A stretch of 64,000 nt of DNA from Pseudomonas fluorescens (GTDB taxonomy: Bacteria > Pseudomonadota > Gammaproteobacteria > Pseudomonadales > Pseudomonadaceae), in NCBI RefSeq assembly GCF_002022275.1, contig NZ_MSDF01000014.1, positions 274,099 through 338,098 of the forward strand, given 5' to 3'. Shown here piece after piece: positions 42,236-50,399 of this stretch. Numbering within the stretch: the first letter of the stretch is position 1; every line of letters begins with the position of its first letter. The position numbers and the translations under genes are program-made. Below the pieces are notes generated by a model. It worked only from the letters and a program-made list of their open reading frames with translations, was not told the DNA's origin and searched no databases.

Positions 42236-43150
42236 TCAGGGCTTCTTGAACACGTAAAACAGGTTCGGCTCGCTGACCAAATACAAGCTGCCCTCGTCAT
42301 CCATGGCGATACCCTCGGCCTGCGGCACACGCTTTTTCAGGCCATGGCGCCCATTGAGCAGCGACAAGCTGCTTAACGGGCGACCGTCAATGTCCAGCTC
42401 CAACACCAGAAACGACTCATCCGACAGCGCCAGCAAATGGCCGCTGCGCTCGTCGTATTGCAAGCTCGACAGGTCGCGTACAAACAGCCCGGCATCGCGC
42501 TTGGGGTTGTTGATCACGTGCACCGAGTAGGTTTTTTCCGGCTTGAAGTGGGGAAACCCGTGGACCTCGTAGATCAGCATCGGGTCGCGCTCCTTGGCCA
42601 CGAACAGGCGCTTGCCCACCGAATCGTATGCCAGGCCTTCGAAGCCTTTGTTGCCGCCGATGTGCACGCCCAGGGTCATTTGCTCCGCGTCGGCGGCGTC
42701 GAGAAATTGCGTATCGTCGTTCACATGCACTTTGATCAACCGCTGCTGGGCTTCATCGCTGATCACGTAGATGTTGTCGCTGATGAACTCCACCGCCTCG
42801 GCATCGCCAAACCCCACCAGAGGAATGCGCCGCAGGATCTTGCCTTGCAGGGACAGCTCGATCAGCTCGGCGTTTTTATTGGTGACGGTAAACAGGCTTT
42901 TGCGCACCGGGTCGTAGGTAAGTGCCGAGACATCGTCGTCGAGGCCTTCAATCACTTGGCCCTCCACCACCACCCGGTAATCGGCCAGGCCGATGGAGCG
43001 ATCATCCGCAGGCAAGCGCCAGGTCTGCCAGTTGAACCACGCGCGCTCGAATAAACGCAATTGCTGCGCGATCACCCCGGTGGCAACCAGGGCGATCAGC
43101 AACAGGATCAAAAACGCGGGTTTGGGGCGGGTAAATCGGCGCATCAGCAA
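42236..43150 (-). CDS. SdiA-regulated (YjiK-like) beta-propeller protein, first copy
   Basis: A 304-residue protein with an N-terminal membrane anchor or uncleaved signal (PAFLILLLIALVATGVIA, residues 12-29) and a periplasmic six-bladed propeller of the SdiA-regulated/YjiK family. Repeated blades show the pattern G-x-EGLAYDSVGKRLFVAKE and LSSLQYDERSGHLLALSD. Family members are secreted or anchored and lack known enzymatic activity; some propellers of this type bind calcium. A diverged tandem copy follows upstream at 43265. Role unknown. Confidence 0.85.
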   Translation of the reverse strand: MLMRRFTRPKPAFLILLLIALVATGVIAQQLRLFERAWFNWQTWRLPADDRSIGLADYRVVVEGQVIEGLDDDVSALTYDPVRKSLFTVTNKNAELIELSLQGKILRRIPLVGFGDAEAVEFISDNIYVISDEAQQRLIKVHVNDDTQFLDAADAEQMTLGVHIGGNKGFEGLAYDSVGKRLFVAKERDPMLIYEVHGFPHFKPEKTYSVHVINNPKRDAGLFVRDLSSLQYDERSGHLLALSDESFLVLELDIDGRPLSSLSLLNGRHGLKKRVPQAEGIAMDDEGSLYLVSEPNLFYVFKKP

Positions 43151-43264
43151 GGCTCAAGATCAAAAAGTGGCGAATGAATATCACGCCTGTCTGAATTTAA
43201 ACTTAAACGCTGCCCAATGTTTGGCGAATGCCGTTCCTGGAGAAATATCCGACGTAATCGTGGG

Positions 43265-44188
43265 TTATTTTTGCTTTTCGAAACGATAGAACAGGTTCGG
43301 CTCACTGACCATGTAGAGCGTGCCGTTCTCGTCCATGGTCACGCCTTCCGCCCTAGGAATGGTGTGTTTGAGGCCGTTGAAGCCGCCGAGCAGGGTCATG
43401 AAGCTGACTTGCTCGCCCTTTTCATCCAGCTCCAGCAACAGGTGCGAGTCGGCCGACAGCACCAGCAGGTGCCCGGTACGTGGGTCGACCGCCAACGCCG
43501 AAAGGTTGCGCATGTCCAGCTCGGTACTGGCGACCTTTTGTTTGTCGCCGGTCAGCGCAGTGCCATCGCTTTTCAAGGTGAACAGCGCGGGCGGGCGCTC
43601 TTCGCCGAGCACGATCTGTTGATTGCGCTTGTCCCAGGTGACGCCCTCGAAGGCTTTGTTCTGGTCTTTGGACGGGCCCAGGTCGAAGGGCTTGAAGTCG
43701 GCGATGTTGAGTTGCTGAGTGCTGGCGTCGACCTTGACCACGGTCAGGGTGTGCATGCGCTCATCGACAATGGCCATCAAGCCATTTTCCATCACTGTCA
43801 CGCCTTCCGGGTTGTTCCAGCCGTTGAGCGGCATTTTGCGCAGCACGTCGCCTTGCAGGCTCAACTCAACAAGGAACGGGTTTTTGCCCATGACGGAAAA
43901 CAGGGTTTTGGTCTGCGGGTTGTAGGACACATCCGAGGCTTCGTCCTTTTCCATGCCCGGCAGCAACTTGCCATCGATCACCGCGTGGTAATCCGGCAGC
44001 CACACGCTGGCTTGCTGTTCGGCCGGGGTTTCAAAGCGCTCAGCGACCCATAACACGCCGCGATCATCCCAGTGCATGACCCAGGCGACGCCATACACAA
44101 TCACCCCGACCAGAAGCAGCCAGGAATACCAGCGCAAGGCGAAGCGAGAGCGGGGCTTGGAAGTGATGGTAGGCAGGGTCACGGCCAT
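43265..44188 (-). CDS. SdiA-regulated (YjiK-like) beta-propeller protein, second copy
   Basis: A 307-residue paralogue of the protein at 42236. It has an N-terminal hydrophobic anchor (LRWYSWLLLVGVIVYGVAWV) and the same propeller order, with FEGVTWDKRNQQIVLGEE and LSALAVDPRTGHLLVLSAD blades and an identical closing theme (MVSEPNLFYRFEK against LVSEPNLFYVFKK). The two genes are tandem on the minus strand with 114 bp between, so they arose by duplication. They are bracketed by inverted REPINs. Function unknown. Confidence 0.85.
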   Translation of the reverse strand: MAVTLPTITSKPRSRFALRWYSWLLLVGVIVYGVAWVMHWDDRGVLWVAERFETPAEQQASVWLPDYHAVIDGKLLPGMEKDEASDVSYNPQTKTLFSVMGKNPFLVELSLQGDVLRKMPLNGWNNPEGVTVMENGLMAIVDERMHTLTVVKVDASTQQLNIADFKPFDLGPSKDQNKAFEGVTWDKRNQQIVLGEERPPALFTLKSDGTALTGDKQKVASTELDMRNLSALAVDPRTGHLLVLSADSHLLLELDEKGEQVSFMTLLGGFNGLKHTIPRAEGVTMDENGTLYMVSEPNLFYRFEKQK

Positions 44189-44320
44189 GGGGCGCTTTTC
44201 CGGGGAGTCAGCTTAAGGTGATAGCACAGGATCAACGGCCCCGCGCGCAGGAGGCTGGGGATTATCCGGGTGGCGTGTGAAAAAAATGCAAAACCCGAGG
44301 CCTGGTATGCACCCAAACCC

Positions 44321-44392
44321 TGTGGGAGCTGGCTTGCCTGCGATGGCGTCAGTGAATTCACCACCGTCATCGCAGGCAAGCCAGCTCCCACA
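44321..44392. repeat. REPIN, inverted partner of the one at 42142
   Basis: Head-to-head REP units with the middle GTCAGTGAATTCACCACC. It lies between the second SdiA-regulated gene and the FAH-family gene. Its reverse complement differs from the 42142 copy at one base. Confidence 0.92.
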
Positions 44393-44411
44393 TTTGGACT
44401 GTATTCAGCCT

Positions 44412-45077
44412 TTAGCGAACGCTGCTTTCAAAGCGGCTGCCGCCACCCAACTCCAGCACCAGCTCATCACCCACATTCAGCGGGCCCACGCCAGCCGGGG
44501 TGCCGGTGAGGATCACATCGCCCGCCTGCAGCGAGAAGCAGCCGGCCATGTGCTGGATCATCGGGATGATCGGGTTGAGCATCTGCGAGCTGTTGCCGTC
44601 CTGGCGCACTTCGCCGTTGATGGTCAGGCGAATGCTGATGTCGGTGACGTCCGGGAAGGTGCTGCCGACCACAAACGGGGCGATCACTGCCGCGCCGTCG
44701 AAGGACTTGGCAATTTCCCACGGCAGGCCCTTGGCTTTCAGCTCGGCCTGTTTGTCGCGCAGGGTCAGGTCCAGCGCCGGGGCGAAGCCGGAGATGGCGT
44801 CCAGCACTTCTTCACGGCTCGGCTTGGTCGACAACGGCTTGCCGATCAACACCGCGATTTCCGCTTCGTAGTGCACCGAACCGCGCTCGGTCGGAATGGC
44901 AAAGCCGCCTTCCAGCGCTACGACGCAACTGCCCGGCTTGATGAACAGCAGCGGCTCGGTCGGTACCGGGTTGTCCAGTTCCTTGGCGTGTTCGGCGTAG
45001 TTACGCCCGATGCACACCACTTTACCCAGGGGAAAGTGGATGTTGGTGCCGTCGACATACTTGTGCTGGTAGCTCAT
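44412..45077 (-). CDS. Fumarylacetoacetate hydrolase family protein (acylpyruvase-like)
   Basis: A 221-residue FAH-domain protein close in length and wording to YcgM/FAHD1 acylpyruvases and oxaloacetate decarboxylases. Metal ligands are visible in the family pattern: Glu in VHYEAEIAVLIGK (two Glu spaced by one) and Asp in FAPALDLTLRD; the cap sequence GRNYAEHAKELDNP is near the start and LTGTPAGVGPL near the end. It follows the D-2-hydroxyglutarate dehydrogenase gene by 22 bp and is probably co-transcribed. A role in clearing oxaloacetate enol or acylpyruvates is inference. Confidence 0.85.
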   Translation of the reverse strand: MSYQHKYVDGTNIHFPLGKVVCIGRNYAEHAKELDNPVPTEPLLFIKPGSCVVALEGGFAIPTERGSVHYEAEIAVLIGKPLSTKPSREEVLDAISGFAPALDLTLRDKQAELKAKGLPWEIAKSFDGAAVIAPFVVGSTFPDVTDISIRLTINGEVRQDGNSSQMLNPIIPMIQHMAGCFSLQAGDVILTGTPAGVGPLNVGDELVLELGGGSRFESSVR

Positions 45078-45099
45078 GGAACGACTCCTTCAGGGGCGG

Positions 45100-46494
45100 T
45101 TAAACAGCGAAAATCTTGCCAGGGTTCATGATCCCGTTCGGGTCGAACACCGCTTTCACTGCTTTCATGTACTCGATTTCTACCGGGGAACGGCTGTAGG
45201 TCAGGTAATCGCGCTTGGTCATGCCCACGCCATGTTCGGCGGAGATCGAGCCGTTGTACTTCTGAACGGTTTCAAACACCCACTTGTTCACGGTAGCGCA
45301 CTTGGCGAAGAACTCGTCCTTGCTCAGGTTTTCCGGCTTGAGGATGTTCAGGTGCAGGTTGCCGTCGCCGATGTGGCCGAACCAGACGATTTCGAAGTCC
45401 GGGTAGTGTTCGCCGACGATCGCGTCGATTTCCTTCAAGAACGCCGGCACTTTGGAAACGGTGACCGAGATGTCGTTCTTGTATGGGGTCCAGTGGGAAA
45501 TGGTCTCGGAGATGTACTCGCGCAGTTTCCACAGGTTGTGCAGTTGGGTTTCGCTCTGGCTCATCACGCCGTCCAGCACCCAGCCCTGCTCTACGCAGTG
45601 CTCGAAGGTTTCCAGGGCGTGGTTGGCGACTTCTTCGGTGGTGGCTTCGAATTCCAGCAGCGCGTAGAACGGGCAGTCAGTTTCGAACGGCGCCGGCACA
45701 TCGCCACGCCCCATGACCTTGGCCAGGGCCTTGTCGGAGAAGAATTCGAAGGCGGTCAGGTCGAGTTTGCTCTGGAACGCGTGCAGCACCGGCATGATCG
45801 AGTCGAAATCAGTGGTGCCGAGCACCATCGCAGTGAGGTTCTTCGGCGCACGGTCGAGGCGCATGGTGGCTTCGACCACAAAACCCAGGGTGCCTTCAGC
45901 GCCGATAAACAGCTGGCGCATGTCGTAGCCGGTGGCGTTCTTGATCAGGTCACGGTTCAGCTCCAGCACATCACCTTTGCCGGTGACGACTTTCATGCCC
46001 GCCACCCAATTACGGGTCATGCCGTAGCGAATCACCTTGATCCCGCCGGCATTGGTGCCGATATTGCCGCCAATCTGGCTCGAACCGGACGAAGCGAAGT
46101 CCACCGGGTAGTACAGGCCTTTTTCTTCGGCGACGTTCTGCAATTGCTTGGTGACCACGCCCGGCTGGCACACGGCGGTGCGGTCGGTGAGGTTCACGTC
46201 GAGGATTTGGTTCATGTAGTCGAACGACACCACCACTTCGCCATTCGCCGCCACCGCTGCTGCCGACAGGCCGGTACGCCCACCCGATGGCACCAGCGCC
46301 ACCTTGTGTTCATTGGCCCAACGGACAATGGCCTGCACCTGCTCGGTGGTCTTCGGGAAGACGATGGCGGTGGGTGCAGGCGCGAAGTGTTTGGTCCAGT
46401 CCTTGCCGTAAGCCTCAAGGGAGTCAGCATCGGTCAGGACCTTGCCAGGCTCAACCAGGGTCTTCAGCTCATCAATCAGGGCAGGATGGGTCAT
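45100..46494 (-). CDS. D-2-hydroxyglutarate dehydrogenase (FAD-dependent)
   Basis: A 464-residue flavoprotein of the VAO/GlcD family. The FAD domain shows VPSGGRTGLSAAA and SSGSSQIGGNIGTNAGG, and the C-terminal domain has the metal-binding FGHIGDGNLHLN and HGVGMTKRDYL. Known biology: in P. stutzeri this enzyme re-oxidises the D-2-hydroxyglutarate that SerA makes, pulling serine synthesis forward and feeding electrons to ETF. The divergent serA gene next door fits exactly. ATG 46494 (MTHPALIDEL) is chosen; in-frame ATGs at 46524 and 46518 have poorer ribosome sites. Confidence 0.92.
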   Translation of the reverse strand: MTHPALIDELKTLVEPGKVLTDADSLEAYGKDWTKHFAPAPTAIVFPKTTEQVQAIVRWANEHKVALVPSGGRTGLSAAAVAANGEVVVSFDYMNQILDVNLTDRTAVCQPGVVTKQLQNVAEEKGLYYPVDFASSGSSQIGGNIGTNAGGIKVIRYGMTRNWVAGMKVVTGKGDVLELNRDLIKNATGYDMRQLFIGAEGTLGFVVEATMRLDRAPKNLTAMVLGTTDFDSIMPVLHAFQSKLDLTAFEFFSDKALAKVMGRGDVPAPFETDCPFYALLEFEATTEEVANHALETFEHCVEQGWVLDGVMSQSETQLHNLWKLREYISETISHWTPYKNDISVTVSKVPAFLKEIDAIVGEHYPDFEIVWFGHIGDGNLHLNILKPENLSKDEFFAKCATVNKWVFETVQKYNGSISAEHGVGMTKRDYLTYSRSPVEIEYMKAVKAVFDPNGIMNPGKIFAV

Positions 46495-46569
46495 CGACAG
46501 AACTCTCGAACAATTCATGGTCATCCTGAGAACGCTTCACGTCGCAGGAATGGGTGTTTAGCGGGGCAC

Positions 46570-46583
46570 GTATGCTAGCATAC
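46570..46583. promoter_or_regulatory. Perfect 14-bp palindrome between the hydroxyglutarate dehydrogenase and serA genes
   Basis: GTATGCTAGCATAC is perfectly self-complementary and lies centrally in the 204-bp divergent region; wider arms GCGGGG (46561-46566) and CCCCGC (46587-46592) extend the symmetry. It is well placed to be an operator shared by both promoters. No regulator gene adjoins it. Confidence 0.45.
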
Positions 46584-46698
46584 CGCCCCCGCAGGACAGA
46601 GCCCAAGGGCGTTTTGCGGTGACGGCTTTCCTGCCGTCCGGGTCAGCTTGCGCTGCTCGATTCCCTGCCATTTTTTTCCGGGATACAGGTTTAAGCAG

Positions 46699-47928
46699 AT
46701 GAGCAAGACTTCTCTCGATAAGAGCAAGATCAAGTTCCTTCTTCTGGAAGGCGTCCACCCATCGGCCGTCGACGTCCTGAAGGCCGCCGGGTACACCAGC
46801 ATTGAGTACATCACCAGTTCTCTGCCGGAAGCCCAGTTAAAGGAAAAGATCGCCGACGCGCACTTTATCGGCATTCGCTCCCGCACTCAGTTGACCGAAG
46901 AGATCTTCGATCACGCCAAGAAACTCGTGGCGGTCGGCTGTTTCTGCATCGGCACCAACCAGGTCGACCTCAACGCTGCGCGCGAGCGCGGTATCGCGGT
47001 GTTCAACGCACCGTACTCCAACACCCGTTCCGTTGCGGAGCTGGTGCTGGCCGAGGCCATCCTGCTGTTGCGCGGCATCCCTGAGAAGAACGCGTCCTGC
47101 CACCGTGGCGGCTGGATCAAGAGCGCAGCCAACTCCTTCGAAATCCGTGGCAAGAAGCTGGGTATCGTCGGTTACGGCTCGATCGGCACGCAATTGTCGG
47201 TACTGGCTGAAGGCCTGGGCATGCAGGTGTTCTTCTATGACACCCTGACCAAGCTGCCATTGGGCAACGCCACTCAGGTGTCGAGCCTGACCGAGCTGCT
47301 GGGCATGTCCGACATCGTCACCCTGCACGTGCCGGAAACTGCTGAGACCCAGTGGATGATCGGCGAGAAGGAAATCCGCGCCATCAAGAAAGGCGGCATC
47401 CTGATCAACGCAGCCCGTGGCACCGTGGTCGAGCTGGACGCCCTGGCCGACGCGATCAAGGACAAGCACCTGATCGGCGCCGCGATCGACGTGTTCCCGG
47501 TGGAGCCACGCTCCAACGACGACATCTTCGAAAGCCCGCTGCGTGGTCTGGACAACGTGATCCTGACCCCGCACATCGGCGGTTCCACCGCTGAAGCCCA
47601 AGCCAACATCGGCCTGGAAGTGTCGGAGAAGCTGGTCAAGTACAGCGACAACGGTACCTCGGTATCGTCCGTCAACTTCCCGGAAGTGGCCCTGCCGGCT
47701 CACCCTGGCAAACACCGTCTGCTGCACATCCACCAGAACATCCCTGGCGTGATGATGGAGATCAACAAGGTCTTCGCGGAAAACGGCATCAACATCTCCG
47801 GTCAGTTCCTGCAGACCAACGAGAAGGTTGGCTACGTAGTGATCGACGTCGACGCCGAGTACTCGGACCTGGCGCAAGAGAAGCTGCAGCACATCAACGG
47901 CACAATTCGTAGCCGCGTGTTGTTCTAA
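46699..47928 (+). CDS. serA: D-3-phosphoglycerate dehydrogenase
   Basis: A 409-residue enzyme that oxidises 3-phosphoglycerate for serine synthesis and can reduce 2-oxoglutarate to D-2-hydroxyglutarate as the coupled half-reaction. The NAD site GIVGYGSIGTQLSVLAEGLG, catalytic Arg in INAARGTVV, and His in LTPHIGGST are intact, and a C-terminal ACT domain (about residues 338-409, HQNIPGVMMEINKV) binds serine for feedback. The length matches the 410-residue E. coli form. ATG 46699 begins MSKTSLDKSKIKFLLLEG; the earlier in-frame codons are not conserved. A strong terminator follows. Confidence 0.97.
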   Translation: MSKTSLDKSKIKFLLLEGVHPSAVDVLKAAGYTSIEYITSSLPEAQLKEKIADAHFIGIRSRTQLTEEIFDHAKKLVAVGCFCIGTNQVDLNAARERGIAVFNAPYSNTRSVAELVLAEAILLLRGIPEKNASCHRGGWIKSAANSFEIRGKKLGIVGYGSIGTQLSVLAEGLGMQVFFYDTLTKLPLGNATQVSSLTELLGMSDIVTLHVPETAETQWMIGEKEIRAIKKGGILINAARGTVVELDALADAIKDKHLIGAAIDVFPVEPRSNDDIFESPLRGLDNVILTPHIGGSTAEAQANIGLEVSEKLVKYSDNGTSVSSVNFPEVALPAHPGKHRLLHIHQNIPGVMMEINKVFAENGINISGQFLQTNEKVGYVVIDVDAEYSDLAQEKLQHINGTIRSRVLF

Positions 47929-47946
47929 GGTTTCGCCAGCACCACG

Positions 47947-47978
47947 AAAAAGGGAGCCCCTCGGGGCTCCCTTTTTTG
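47947..47978. terminator. Bidirectional rho-independent terminator
   Basis: AAAAA, then a stem AGGGAGCCCC/GGGGCTCCCT closing on a CTCG tetraloop, then TTTTTT. It has an A-run before and a T-run after, so it serves both serA (plus strand) and the convergent DUF4399 gene (minus strand). Confidence 0.95.
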
Positions 47979-47992
47979 CATCTGAACAAATC

Positions 47993-48433
47993 TTACTTAA
48001 CGTTAACCGTGATCACTTTCGAGGCTACAGTCGGGTTGAACTGCATGTGCAGTTTGTCGCCGGCCACCAGCTGTAGCGTGTGCTTGCCTGGGGTCAGGGT
48101 CAGCTCGGTTTCGGTTTGCGCCTTGCCGTAGTGGATCACGGTGTCGGTGGCCGGGATCGGCACGCTGGCGTCCGGCAGTTCTTTCTGGTCGATCAGCAGG
48201 TGATGGTGGCCGGTGCCTGGATCCTGGCTGGTCGCCGGGGCCAGTTTCAGGCCTTCCATGCCGAATTTGACGGTGAAGGTTTTATCGACAGTGGCACCGT
48301 CTTTGGGCGACACGATGAATACTTTGGCGCCTTCAGGCGGCGCGCTGCGCGGGATGCCGTCGGCGGCAGTGGCCAACATAGAGGCGCCCAACAGCAGGCT
48401 GGCAATCGTTGCACGGGCAAATAGAGCTTTCAT
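47993..48433 (-). CDS. DUF4399 domain-containing periplasmic protein
   Basis: A 146-residue exported protein with a Sec signal (MKALFARATIASLLLGASML, then ATAADG) and a single Ig-like beta domain (DUF4399). The conserved GTGHHHLLID motif (a His cluster) could bind a metal such as copper, and the C-terminus reads GKHTLQLVAGDKLHMQF. The function is not known. It converges with serA across the terminator; upstream it is divergent from the short binding-protein gene. As I recall, P. aeruginosa has the same neighbour next to serA. Confidence 0.87.
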   Translation of the reverse strand: MKALFARATIASLLLGASMLATAADGIPRSAPPEGAKVFIVSPKDGATVDKTFTVKFGMEGLKLAPATSQDPGTGHHHLLIDQKELPDASVPIPATDTVIHYGKAQTETELTLTPGKHTLQLVAGDKLHMQFNPTVASKVITVNVK

Positions 48434-48567
48434 TCACTTCTCCAATTTCTGCATGAAATATGTTGGGTTATGACAACTTCGCGAAAAATTGCTGTCCAAG
48501 GCACTCATCACCATAGCAAAGCGATGCTGACTGGCGCCTCGCACAGCTGAATTCCTTAGGAGCGACC

Positions 48568-49041
48568 ATGCGCTTTTCGCCTGGCCTTGTACTTTTGCTT
48601 TCCCTTCTGAGCCCTTTGGCTCACGCCGAATTGATCGATGATGTGTTTGACCGAGGCGAACTGCGCATCGCCCTGGAAGCCAACACCCCGCCGTTCAACT
48701 TCAAGGACGGTGACAAGCTAACCGGCTTTGAGGTGGAGCTGGGTGAACAATTGGCCAAGGAAATGGACGTACGCCCCTCGTTCATCACCACCGATGACGC
48801 CGACCTGCTACCAGGTGTTGAATCCGGCAAATACGATGTGGCCATCAACCATATCGTTCTGACTGCCGAGCTGCAGAATCGGTTCGATTTCAGTGACGTC
48901 TACAAGGAAACACCTGAGATGGCCATTCCATTCCAAAAAGATAATCCGGCGTTCAAAAGCAGTTTGGACAAGGCATTGCATCAGGTTAAGGCGGATGGTC
49001 GCTTGAAGGCGCTGACGCAGAAGTGGTTTGGACCTGAGTGA
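48568..49041 (+). CDS. Short amino-acid-type periplasmic binding protein lacking most of lobe 2
   Basis: A 157-residue exported protein (Sec signal MRFSPGLVLLLSLLSPLAHA) with the solute-binding (SBP_bac_3) opening ELRIALEANTPPFNFKDGDKL, then GFEVELGEQLAKEM and the KYDVAINHIVLTAELQNRFD stretch. After FDFSDVY it jumps directly to the C-terminal MAIPFQKDNPAFKSSLDKAL and KWFG ending. About 90-100 residues of the usual second lobe (family length about 250) are missing without a frame break. ATG 48568 has TAGGAG upstream. It may be a decayed cystine/amino-acid binder or a small regulatory sensor; no permease gene is adjacent. Confidence 0.82.
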   Translation: MRFSPGLVLLLSLLSPLAHAELIDDVFDRGELRIALEANTPPFNFKDGDKLTGFEVELGEQLAKEMDVRPSFITTDDADLLPGVESGKYDVAINHIVLTAELQNRFDFSDVYKETPEMAIPFQKDNPAFKSSLDKALHQVKADGRLKALTQKWFGPE

Positions 49042-49051
49042 ATGAGGTCAA

Positions 49052-49142
49052 TGTGGGAGCTGGCTTGCCTGCGATAGCGGCCTTCCAGCCAGCTCATCTG
49101 CTGACTGACACACTGCTATCGCAGGCAAGCCAGCTCCCACAT
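49052..49142. repeat. REPIN
   Basis: Head-to-head REP units (49052-49080 forward, 49116-49142 reverse) filling the convergent gap between the short binding-protein gene and the DUF523 gene. Confidence 0.9.
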
Positions 49143-49147
49143 TTGAT

Positions 49148-49633
49148 CTAGTTAAGGCTTGAGAGATGTTGTGCCGCTTCGGGCAACTGGAGCTCACTGA
49201 ATACAGCCACCCCATGGCGCTTGAGCAGCGCTGCCGTCACGCCTTCGCCGCTGACCTTTACGCCGCTGAACGTGCCGTCATAGGTCAGCAGGTTGCCGCA
49301 CGATGGGCTGTTGGCCTTGAGCACGGCGATGCGGATACCGTGGCGCTGCACCAGCGCCAAGGCTTGGCGGGCGCCGTCGAGGAAGGCGGCGCTGAAGTCT
49401 TCGCCCTCGGCTGTGAGCACTTGGGCACGGCCGTCCCACACATCGATGCCCTGCCCGCCGGGAATCTCGGCAGATGGCCTGGGCGTCGGCAAACCGCCCG
49501 ACACTTCCGGGCAGATCGCAACGACGCGGCCCTCAGCCTGCCACGCCGCCAATTGATCGAACGGCCCGCTGCCCTCACCGTCGTAGCGTACCTTGTGCCC
49601 GAGCAGGCAGCGGCTGACCAGAATCTTTTCCAT
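49148..49633 (-). CDS. DUF523 family protein
   Basis: A 161-residue DUF523 protein. It has the family cysteines in SRCLLGHKVRYDG near residues 6-18, CPEVSGGLPTPRPSAEI, and the KANSPSCG motif, a set that could bind a metal or iron-sulphur centre. ATG 49633 is used because homologues begin MEKILVSRCLLG; the longer open frame up to 50041 runs antisense-free but out of frame through the dioxygenase gene. It starts 2 bp after that gene's stop and is probably co-transcribed. The activity is unknown. Confidence 0.87.
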   Translation of the reverse strand: MEKILVSRCLLGHKVRYDGEGSGPFDQLAAWQAEGRVVAICPEVSGGLPTPRPSAEIPGGQGIDVWDGRAQVLTAEGEDFSAAFLDGARQALALVQRHGIRIAVLKANSPSCGNLLTYDGTFSGVKVSGEGVTAALLKRHGVAVFSELQLPEAAQHLSSLN

Positions 49634-49635
49634 GC

Positions 49636-50259
49636 TTAAAACGGCTCGTTGCCGCGTCGGCGAAACCAACCGGTGAGGGACAGGCGTTCGCGCGTGGCAG
49701 GCAGGACTTCGTGGGGCACCTCGCCGGACAAAAACACCACCAGGCAACCGCCGGTGGGCACCACGTCGTATTCGACGCCACCCTTGAGGTACATGCGCAG
49801 CTGGCCGCCGTGCTCGGGCAGCCAGTCTTCGTTCAAGTAAACCACCGCGGAAACCATGCGCCGGTCGTCGTCGCGAAAACGGTCCACATGCTTGAGGTAA
49901 AACGCGCCCGGCGGGTACATCGCGAAGTGGCTTTCGAAATCTTCCAGGCCCAGGAACAGGCCGCGATTCATCGCCTGACGCAGGCCGTCCATCACGCCCA
50001 TGTAGGTCTCGCAGACGGCCGCGTCGCCCTCTTCCAGCCACTGGATATGGTCACCGCGAATACCCTCGCGGATCTCTTGCGCCGGCCCGCGACCGACTGC
50101 GGCGGGCGCCAATTCACCCTCGGCCGCACGTTTACGGCACTCAGCCGCCAGTTCCAGGGTCAGACCCTGGGGCAGGAAGCCGTTCTGCTGCGACCAGCCT
50201 TTTTCGGCGAGGTCATCGACAATGCGTTGCAGCAGGGGATGATCGAGGGGTGTTTGCAT
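49636..50259 (-). CDS. 2OG-Fe(II) prolyl hydroxylase, EF-Tu-modifying PPHD-like
   Basis: A 207-residue P4H-type dioxygenase. Iron ligands H124 and D126 (in KHVDRF) and H183 (in VPHEVL) and the 2-oxoglutarate-binding R192 have the spacing of human PHD2 (H313, D315, H374, R383), and the substrate-loop region IREGIRGDHIQWLEE is present. Family knowledge: the Pseudomonas enzyme of this type hydroxylates a switch-loop proline of EF-Tu and is the bacterial relative of HIF prolyl hydroxylases. Start ATG 50259 is chosen from the family length; ATGs at 50268 and 50277 are alternatives, with no clear ribosome site for any. Confidence 0.87.
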   Translation of the reverse strand: MQTPLDHPLLQRIVDDLAEKGWSQQNGFLPQGLTLELAAECRKRAAEGELAPAAVGRGPAQEIREGIRGDHIQWLEEGDAAVCETYMGVMDGLRQAMNRGLFLGLEDFESHFAMYPPGAFYLKHVDRFRDDDRRMVSAVVYLNEDWLPEHGGQLRMYLKGGVEYDVVPTGGCLVVFLSGEVPHEVLPATRERLSLTGWFRRRGNEPF

Positions 50260-50399
50260 GGCGCGCATAGTATCCATACGCCTGTAAATCCGACAGAGCC
50301 GCCGAGCGTCTGAACACACTTTAGTGATGTAGCCGATAGGATTTCTCGACAAATCCTACGCCCGACACGGACAATAGTGGCCGACTGACAGGAGTCCCT

